In this document: one piece after another, positions 42,506-48,006 of the stretch
How positions within the stretch are numbered: the first letter of the stretch is position 1
Layout of the letters: each line of letters opens with the position of its first letter
Made by a program: the position numbers and the translations under genes
Source of the DNA: CAYPHJ01 sp964410485
GTDB taxonomy: Bacteria; Desulfobacterota; Binatia; UBA9968
Assembly (NCBI GenBank): GCA_964410485.1
Contig: CAYPHJ010000026.1
Location: forward strand, 1 to 48,006
DNA: 48,006 nt
Reading direction: 5' to 3'
Notes under the pieces: model-generated
Seen by the model: the letters and a program-made list of their open reading frames with translations, nothing else
Told to the model about the DNA's origin: nothing
Databases searched by the model: none

Positions 42506-43119
42506 AGCGCGTGGCCATTGTCGATTACGGTATGGGAAATCTGGACTCGGTCGCTCGGGCGGTTGAAGAGTGTGGCGGCAATCCCGTGATTACCAACCAC
42601 GCGAATGACCTTCAGATAGCAAACTACATCGTCCTGCCGGGAGTCGGCGCTTTTGCCGTGGGAATGCGAAATCTCCGCAAAGGCGGATTTGACGAGATCC
42701 TTGGAGAACAGGTTCTCGACAGAGGTATCCCTTTTTTGGGCATTTGCCTGGGTATGCAACTTCTGGCCACGAAGGGCTGGGAGATCGAAGAAACACCCGG
42801 TCTCGGTTGGATCGAGGGGGAGGTGAAACATCTTCAACCCAACAGCCCTCAGGAGCGCATACCGCACGTTGGATGGAACGAGGTTGTCTTTACGCGAGAC
42901 TCTGCGTTATTTGCCGGCATTCCCTCCGGGAAGGATTTTTACTTCGTACACAGTTACCATCTGATCTGCCGAAAGGAGCAAGAGATCATTGCGCGCACGC
43001 CTTATTGCGGCGGCTTTGTATCGGCAGTTGAGCGAGAGAACATCTTTGGCGTCCAGCCCCATCCCGAAAAGAGCCAACGGCTCGGGTTTCAGCTAATCAA
43101 GAACTTTCTTGCGCTCTAA
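42502..43119 (+). CDS. hisH: HisH-type glutamine amidotransferase of amidino-sugar synthesis
   Basis: A 205-residue class I glutaminase with the complete catalytic triad: Cys82 (GICLGMQ), His187 and Glu189 (PHPEKS). It hydrolyses glutamine and channels ammonia to its partner. In histidine synthesis the partner is HisF; here it sits between a PseA/WbpG-type gene and a hisF paralogue, as in Campylobacter Cj1314c-Cj1316c and Pseudomonas wbpG-hisH2-hisF2. A role in acetamidino formation is therefore more likely than histidine synthesis. Confidence 0.9.
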   Translation: MKRVAIVDYGMGNLDSVARAVEECGGNPVITNHANDLQIANYIVLPGVGAFAVGMRNLRKGGFDEILGEQVLDRGIPFLGICLGMQLLATKGWEIEETPGLGWIEGEVKHLQPNSPQERIPHVGWNEVVFTRDSALFAGIPSGKDFYFVHSYHLICRKEQEIIARTPYCGGFVSAVERENIFGVQPHPEKSQRLGFQLIKNFLAL

Positions 43120-43128
43120 GCGTTTTAC

Positions 43129-43887
43129 ATGCTCAAGATCCGGGTAATGCCGACGTTGCTTTACAAGGAGTTTGGATTGGTCAAGGGTGTCCGTTTCGAT
43201 AGTTGGCGGCGGGTCGGAAGCGTCATACAGGCCGTCAAAGTCTACAACTTGCGCGAGGTTGATGAGTTAATCTTCCTGGATATTGGCGGTACGCAAGAGG
43301 GACGTTCGCCGGATTTCGAAACGGTAGATGAGATCGCCGATGAGTGTTTCATGCCGCTCACTGTGGGCGGCGGCGTGCGCACTACCGACGATATCAGGCG
43401 GCTTCTGCAAGTCGGGGCTGATAAGATTGCCATGAACACGGCTGCTGTTGAGAGTCCAGAGATCATACGGCTGGCCGCGCAGACATTCGGCTCTCAATGC
43501 GTGGTGGTTTCCATCGATGCTAAAAAGCGACCTGACGGGCGATACGAGCTGTACACGCATTCGGGAAGCCGGCCGACTGGAAAAGATCCAGTGAGCTTCG
43601 CCGTTGAGGTTGAGGCATTAGGAGCGGGAGAAATATTGCTGACCGCGATCGATCGCGACGGCACCATGGCGGGATACGACATCGACTTGATCAGGCAGGT
43701 GAGTGAGGCGGTTTCCGTTCCCGTCATTGCCTCCGGTGGAGCAGGCAACTACAATCACATGCTGGCGGCCATCCGTGACGGCTGGGCAAGCGCGGTTGCA
43801 GCCGCGAGCATGTTTCACTTTACCGAGCAAACTCCCTTGGAAGCAAAGGCATTTCTCCGCGCCCGCGGTATAAAGGTACGGATGTAA
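43129..43887 (+). CDS. hisF: HisF paralogue (ammonia channel partner) for amidino-sugar synthesis
   Basis: A 252-residue TIM-barrel protein of the HisF family. In true HisF two aspartates, Asp11 and Asp130, catalyse cyclisation. Here Asp130 (VVSIDAKK) remains but position 11 is Leu (MPTLLYKEFG in place of the usual ALDVKDG). This argues against imidazole-glycerol-phosphate synthase activity. The phosphate-binding GGGVRTTDDI and SGGAGNY loops persist. It likely acts as an ammonia conduit with HisH for the preceding amidotransferase. Confidence 0.9.
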   Translation: MLKIRVMPTLLYKEFGLVKGVRFDSWRRVGSVIQAVKVYNLREVDELIFLDIGGTQEGRSPDFETVDEIADECFMPLTVGGGVRTTDDIRRLLQVGADKIAMNTAAVESPEIIRLAAQTFGSQCVVVSIDAKKRPDGRYELYTHSGSRPTGKDPVSFAVEVEALGAGEILLTAIDRDGTMAGYDIDLIRQVSEAVSVPVIASGGAGNYNHMLAAIRDGWASAVAAASMFHFTEQTPLEAKAFLRARGIKVRM

Positions 43888-43910
43888 CTTGGTGCCAATG
43901 GGGAGATTTG

Positions 43911-44537
43911 ATGGCGCAACAATCTGATCCCGACTCGGAGACACGGCGTTTGGAGCAATTGTGGGCCGGCACCTTCGGCGATGCGTATACCGACCGAAAC
44001 GCCCTCGCAGCAAGCGGTCGGCAGCCGTTCTGGCAGCACATTTTTGCCACTCATGCCATTGGGGGAGTCTTGGAAGTGGGGTGTAATGTCGGCGCGAACT
44101 TACACTGGATTGCTCGGTTGATCTCGCCGAGCGCGGTCTACGGAATCGAGATCAACAGGCATGCGCTGAATAATCTGCGGGCGAGCCTCCCGGCAACCAA
44201 CGCGGTTTGTGCGCAAGCTCGCGACCTCCCGTTTCGAAGCGCCTCGTTCGACCTTGTGTTTACTTCTGGAGTTTTGATTCATCAACCCGAGAGCTCATTA
44301 GAGCTTGTGATGTCAGAGATTGTGCGTTGTTCACGCCGCTACGTGCTATGTATCGAGTACTTTGCCGAGCAGACGAGCGAGATTCCTTATCGCGGCGAGT
44401 GCAACGCTTTGTTCAAGCGAGATTATGGCGGGACATATCAGAAGCTATTTTCGAACCTCCAGCTATTGGAGCAGGGCGATCTTGGGCGAGAGCACGGCTG
44501 GGACGACGTACGCTACTGGTTTTTTAGAATGAAGTGA
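43911..44537 (+). CDS. Pseudaminic acid biosynthesis-associated methylase
   Basis: A 208-residue class I SAM methyltransferase with the SAM motif LEVGCNVGANL (54-64), then SFDLVFTSGVLIHQ, CSRRYVLCIEYFAEQTSEIPYRGE and FKRDYGG, which I recognise as the family found within pseudaminic acid loci (TIGR03587-like). Its substrate is unproven; methylation of the amidino group or of the Pse chain is plausible. GGGAG at 43901-43905 supports ATG 43911. Confidence 0.85.
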   Translation: MAQQSDPDSETRRLEQLWAGTFGDAYTDRNALAASGRQPFWQHIFATHAIGGVLEVGCNVGANLHWIARLISPSAVYGIEINRHALNNLRASLPATNAVCAQARDLPFRSASFDLVFTSGVLIHQPESSLELVMSEIVRCSRRYVLCIEYFAEQTSEIPYRGECNALFKRDYGGTYQKLFSNLQLLEQGDLGREHGWDDVRYWFFRMK

Positions 44538-44550
44538 CCGTAAAGCGCTC

Positions 44551-45285
44551 ATGAATAGGGTCATCATTATCCAGGCGCGCACCGGTTCGACTCGCTTTCC
44601 TGGCAAGGTCTTGTTGGATTTGGCCGGGAGCCCAATGCTCGTGCAGCAACTACGCCGTTTGAGGAAGTGCAGCCGAGCCGACGAGATCGTCATAGCGACC
44701 ACGACCAATAGTGCTGATGACGAGATCGTAGCCTTGGCAGAAAGCCAGGCGACGCGTTGGTTTCGCGGCAGTGAAGACGATGTCCTCAGTCGCTATGTCG
44801 GCGCGGCCCGAGATGCGAACGCAGATATCGTAGTGCGCGTCACAGCCGATTGCCCGCTGATCGATCCCGTGGTCACGGATCGCATTATCGAGGCGTTGGA
44901 AAACGGTAGCGCAACTTGTGATTACGCGAGCAACGTTGTCAACAGAACCTTTCCGATCGGTCTCGACGCGGAGGCCCTCTTCAGGGACACATTGGAACGT
45001 ATCGGCCGTCTCGGGCGGTCTGCGGCCTCCCGGGAGCATGTGACGTTCTTTCTTCTGCGGGAGCGTCCCGATCTTTTCATAGTTCAATCCGTAACAGATA
45101 CTCAAGACAACTCGGATCTTCGCTGGACCGTGGATACTCCGGAGGATATGGCGCTGGCCAGGTTGGTCTATCAGGAGTTAGGGCTGGCAGATCGCTCGCT
45201 TCCCTATGCGGCTTTGATTAGTCACGTGCGCGCCCATCCGGAATGGGTAGCGCTGAATGCTCATGTCAGACAAAAACAGTTCTGA
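44551..45285 (+). CDS. pseF: SpsF-type cytidylyltransferase (PseF role)
   Basis: A 244-residue nucleotidyltransferase. QARTGSTRFPGKVL near the N-terminus and RVTADCPLIDP mark the SpsF branch of acylneuraminate cytidylyltransferases, found with PseG and PseI homologues in Bacillus spore-coat loci. It would convert pseudaminic acid to CMP-Pse. It differs from the PseF of Campylobacter and Helicobacter, which belongs to the NeuA branch. The overlap with the next gene (about 29 bases) supports coupling. Confidence 0.85.
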   Translation: MNRVIIIQARTGSTRFPGKVLLDLAGSPMLVQQLRRLRKCSRADEIVIATTTNSADDEIVALAESQATRWFRGSEDDVLSRYVGAARDANADIVVRVTADCPLIDPVVTDRIIEALENGSATCDYASNVVNRTFPIGLDAEALFRDTLERIGRLGRSAASREHVTFFLLRERPDLFIVQSVTDTQDNSDLRWTVDTPEDMALARLVYQELGLADRSLPYAALISHVRAHPEWVALNAHVRQKQF

Positions 45286-46789
45286 AGATCGCCTGGTAAT
45301 CCGGGCGGATGCGAGTGCCAATGTAGGAGCCGGCCACGTGATGCGATGTCTGGCCCTGGGGCAGGCCTGGCGGGATGCCGGCGGCTCTGCAATCTTCGTA
45401 ACGTCCCTGGGCCCCTCGCCACTTCTAGAGCGGCTCAAATCTGAGGGCTTTGAGATTGTCCGCTCGACGGCTCAGCCCGGGAGCATCCTTGATGCAATGC
45501 AAACCCTCAACGTCGCACGCGAGGCAAATGCCTCGTGGACCGTAGTGGATGATTACCGCGGTGGCGCCGACTACCAGAAGATCATTAAAGATGCTGGGAT
45601 ACGGCTGGTGTGGATTGACGACTCCGCTCAGTCCGACCATTACTATGCAGATGTTGTTCTGAATCAAAACCTTCATGCCTGTGAGGGTATGTACCCGAGC
45701 AGAGAGCCGTATACCCGGCTCCTTTTAGGAACGCGGCACGTGCTGTTGCGCCGTGAATTCTTGATCCGGAAGCGGATCGCTAAGGCGGATGTCGATCAGC
45801 CAGCTTTGATTCTTGTGACGCTTGGAGGGTTTGCCTCGGGCGACATGACCTCAAGAATTGTTCAAGCTTTGCAAGGGATGAAAAGCCGCAGGATTCAAAT
45901 TGCGCTGGTGGCCGGTTACAACCAGGAGAATTATGGTGCACTCCGGGGAGTCCTTGAAAATTCAAGGATGCCGATCCGGCTCCTGCCCAATACGGCAAAT
46001 ATGGCAGAATGGATGCGCCGTGCCACTCTCGCCATCACCGCGGCCGGGTCCACAAGTTGGGAACTGGCGTACAGCGGGACTCCCGGGGTACTCATTGTTG
46101 TCGCCGATAACCAAATCCCCGTCGCCAGGGAACTCCATGCCACGGGTGGATTCATCAGCGCGGGGAGGGTTGCTTCGGTTGATTTTCAGAGAATCGCCGC
46201 GCTGGCTTTCGATCTGCTTTCTGACCGCGACAGGCTTTCTGAAATGAGCGAACGCGCGAGACAGATAGTTGACGGAAACGGGGTGAACAGAATCCTAGGA
46301 TACATGAGGGGGGAGGGCATATATCTTCGCCTGGCGCGTGAAGGCGACTGCAGACTGTTTTGGGAGTGGGCCAATGATCCGGTTACAAGGGCCTCGTCAC
46401 TGTCAACCAAAGAGATCTTACTGGAGGATCACGTCAAATGGTTCGACGAAAAGCTCGATGACCCACGCGACCTTATGTTCGTTGCATGTGATTTGGAGGA
46501 GCGTCCGCTGGGACAAGCACGACTGCATATCCGGAATCCTGGCGAGGGGGAAATCAGCGTCGCCATGGACGCCGCGGAACGAGGGAAGGGGTTGGGCAAG
46601 ACTGTGATTGATCTCTCGGTAAACAAGATTTTTCACGTGACCCAAGTGCATACGGTGCACGCGTACATAAAACCCAACAATATCTCTTCGATAAAAGCCT
46701 TCGAGAAGGCCATGTTCCGACACGTCGGGACCGAAACAGTAAAAGGCTGTGAAGTATTTCACTTTGTCCGAACAAAGAACCGTGGATAG
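45257..46789 (+). CDS. pseG: PseG-PseH fusion: UDP-sugar hydrolase plus N-acetyltransferase
   Basis: A 510-residue bifunctional protein. Residues about 1-350 are PseG, a GT-B-fold hydrolase removing UDP from UDP-2,4-diacetamido-2,4,6-trideoxy-L-altrose; the catalytic His27 lies in GAGHVMRC and TLGGFASGDM and ITAAGSTSWELAYSGTP are typical. Residues about 352-510 are a GNAT acetyltransferase like PseH (LRLAREGDCRLFWEWANDP, EISVAMDAAERGKGLGK and NNISSIKAFEKAMFRHVG). PseH acts before PseG, so the fusion may channel the intermediate. No separate pseH exists in the operon. The start may be ATG 45257 or 45263. Confidence 0.92.
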   Translation: MLMSDKNSSEDRLVIRADASANVGAGHVMRCLALGQAWRDAGGSAIFVTSLGPSPLLERLKSEGFEIVRSTAQPGSILDAMQTLNVAREANASWTVVDDYRGGADYQKIIKDAGIRLVWIDDSAQSDHYYADVVLNQNLHACEGMYPSREPYTRLLLGTRHVLLRREFLIRKRIAKADVDQPALILVTLGGFASGDMTSRIVQALQGMKSRRIQIALVAGYNQENYGALRGVLENSRMPIRLLPNTANMAEWMRRATLAITAAGSTSWELAYSGTPGVLIVVADNQIPVARELHATGGFISAGRVASVDFQRIAALAFDLLSDRDRLSEMSERARQIVDGNGVNRILGYMRGEGIYLRLAREGDCRLFWEWANDPVTRASSLSTKEILLEDHVKWFDEKLDDPRDLMFVACDLEERPLGQARLHIRNPGEGEISVAMDAAERGKGLGKTVIDLSVNKIFHVTQVHTVHAYIKPNNISSIKAFEKAMFRHVGTETVKGCEVFHFVRTKNRG

Positions 46790-47849
46790 CGAAACCAGAA
46801 TCATTAGGATCGGCGAGCGCAGCATTGGAGCAGGGCAACCGACTTACGTCGTTGCGGAAATATCCGCAAACCACAATCAAAAGATCGAGACAGCGGTCGA
46901 GATTTTTAAAGCGGCACGAGACGCCGGTGCGGACGCGGTCAAACTCCAGACCTATACTCCGGAAACATTGACCATCCGCTCGGATGCGGAGTATTTCCGC
47001 ATTGGGAGTGGCACGCTTTGGGACGGCCGTACCCTGTACGATCTATACGAAGAAGCGTACACCCCGTGGGATTGGCATCCAAAACTTCAGAAGATCGCCA
47101 CCGAACTCGGGTTGGACCTATTTTCCACGCCGTTCGATTCAACCGCCGTAGATTTCCTGGAAGGCCTCGAAATGCCCGCCTATAAAGTCGCATCGTTCGA
47201 GATCGTCGATCTGCCGCTTATCGAGTACATCGGGAGCAAGGGCAAGCCGGTCATCATATCGACCGGTATGGCCACGCTTGGAGAGATCGAAGAGGCCGTT
47301 AGGGTGGTGCGCGACGCGGGCGCTCGCCAGATTGCCCTGTTGAGGTGTGTCAGCGCCTACCCCGCTCCGCCTGACGAGATGAACTTGCGGACGATCCCTC
47401 ATATGAGCGAAGCCTTTGGCGTTCCCGTCGGTCTTTCCGATCATACGCTTGGTATCGCGGTTCCTGCGGCAGCGGTCGCGCTGGGCGCGAGTCTGGTGGA
47501 AAAACACCTTACGCTATCGCGCGATCTCCCGGGCCCTGACAGTGCATTTTCTTTGGAGCCCCATGAGTTCAAAGCGATGGTTGCGGCAATCCGAACTGTC
47601 GAAAAAGCTCTCGGAAGTATTCGGTACGGTGCCAGCGAACATGAGAAAAACAGCCTGGCATTCAGGCGCTCGCTCTTCGTCGTGAAGGATATGCGCGCGG
47701 GCGAATTCTTTACTGCGGAGAATGTCCGCTCCATTCGTCCTGGTTATGGTCTGGCACCGCGGTACTACGAAAAGATTATCGGTTGCAAGGCCACACGAGA
47801 CATCAAGAAGGGAACGCCGCTTAGCTGGGACGTGGTCACGAGGTCATAG
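46782..47849 (+). CDS. pseI: Pseudaminic acid synthase PseI
   Basis: A 355-residue NeuB-family synthase condensing PEP with the hexose to give pseudaminic acid. VVAEISANHNQ near the start, KLQTYTPETLT, STPFDSTAVDFLE and GLSDHTLGIAVPAAAVALGA are the family motifs, and a C-terminal antifreeze-like SAF domain (about 295-355) closes the protein. GTG 46782 overlaps the PseG-PseH stop by eight bases; GTG 46749 would add 11 residues. It is the last gene of the operon. Confidence 0.93.
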   Translation: MDSETRIIRIGERSIGAGQPTYVVAEISANHNQKIETAVEIFKAARDAGADAVKLQTYTPETLTIRSDAEYFRIGSGTLWDGRTLYDLYEEAYTPWDWHPKLQKIATELGLDLFSTPFDSTAVDFLEGLEMPAYKVASFEIVDLPLIEYIGSKGKPVIISTGMATLGEIEEAVRVVRDAGARQIALLRCVSAYPAPPDEMNLRTIPHMSEAFGVPVGLSDHTLGIAVPAAAVALGASLVEKHLTLSRDLPGPDSAFSLEPHEFKAMVAAIRTVEKALGSIRYGASEHEKNSLAFRRSLFVVKDMRAGEFFTAENVRSIRPGYGLAPRYYEKIIGCKATRDIKKGTPLSWDVVTRS

Positions 47850-48006
47850 GCGTGACCACTGAAGGCTTGGGCCTGCCCGAAAATTGGACGCTAACCGCAA
47901 ACACGGCCAAGCTGTAAGGAGGGCGAAAACATTTCAATCGCAAAGATCGCAAAGAGCCCAGCGCGGCAGAGCCGCAACCAAACCAGAAACAGAGAACTCA
48001 CCACGA
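47850..48006. other. Region after pseI, no gene recognised
   Basis: The last 157 bases have no convincing start. A short GTG frame (47853-47918, 21 codons) and a small stem (GCGGC/GCCGC, 47963-47975) are visible. The repeated CGCAAAGA units resemble degenerate intergenic repeats. The next gene probably lies beyond the window. Confidence 0.4.

Noticed and set aside
42502..43887. HisH and HisF as part of histidine biosynthesis
   Set aside because: No other his gene is nearby, they follow a PseA/WbpG-type gene, and the HisF copy lacks Asp11.

Overview
The window looks like chromosomal DNA of a Gram-negative, lipopolysaccharide-making bacterium of moderately high G+C. It carries a complete outer-membrane and lipid A gene run (lolC/E, lolD, bamA, skp, lpxD, fabZ, lpxA, lpxI, lpxB, msbA, waaA, lpxK). 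The use of LpxI rather than LpxH, and the lysS-lolCD-bamA-skp-lpxD-fabZ-lpxA-lpxI-oxidoreductase-lpxB order, resemble deltaproteobacterial lineages and relatives such as NC10 or Binatota. The exact phylum cannot be fixed from the sequence alone. GTG and TTG starts are frequent and many neighbouring genes overlap by 4-14 bases. No tRNA, rRNA or CRISPR array was seen.

Layout. 1-642: no convincing gene. 643-2977: an ExeA-like AAA ATPase with LysM and SPOR regions, then a two-TM protein with a kinase-like N-terminal tag and a Cache-like periplasmic domain, probably the edge of an exopolysaccharide or secretion locus. 3285-4397: a CBS-domain protein on the minus strand, a 93-residue conserved-looking orphan protein, and a tandem hairpin region. 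4610-10387: an Fe-S cluster (SUF) operon, rrf2-sufC-sufD-sufS-sufU-sufT plus a second DUF59 gene and a truncated hemoglobin. It lacks sufB. 10699-11607: metF. 11820-15262: lysS-lolC/E-lolD. 15351-28780: bamA through lpxK plus a sugar-nucleotide epimerase, nearly gapless. 28783-28915: a 133-bp MITE-like element with perfect 20-bp terminal inverted repeats.

28961-37293 is an LPS core/glycan region: a VOC protein, a Trm112-like zinc protein, two heptosyltransferase-family genes interleaved with two Kdo/WaaP-type kinases, two GT4-type glycosyltransferases (one on the minus strand) and an FkbM methyltransferase. 37319-38875 (minus) resembles capsule-synthesis glycosyltransferases and is divergent from the next operon.

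39091-47849 is a nine-gene operon for a CMP-activated pseudaminic-type nonulosonic acid: pseB, pseC, a PseA/WbpG-type amidotransferase, hisH-like, hisF-like, a Pse-associated methylase, an SpsF-type cytidylyltransferase, a fused PseG-PseH protein and pseI. The HisF homologue has lost one of the two histidine-pathway catalytic aspartates (Asp11 to Leu), so HisH/HisF here most likely feed ammonia to the amidotransferase to build an acetamidino sugar. The most interesting features are this amidino-nonulosonate operon with its PseG-PseH fusion, the sufB-less SUF operon, and the tandem hairpins upstream of it.
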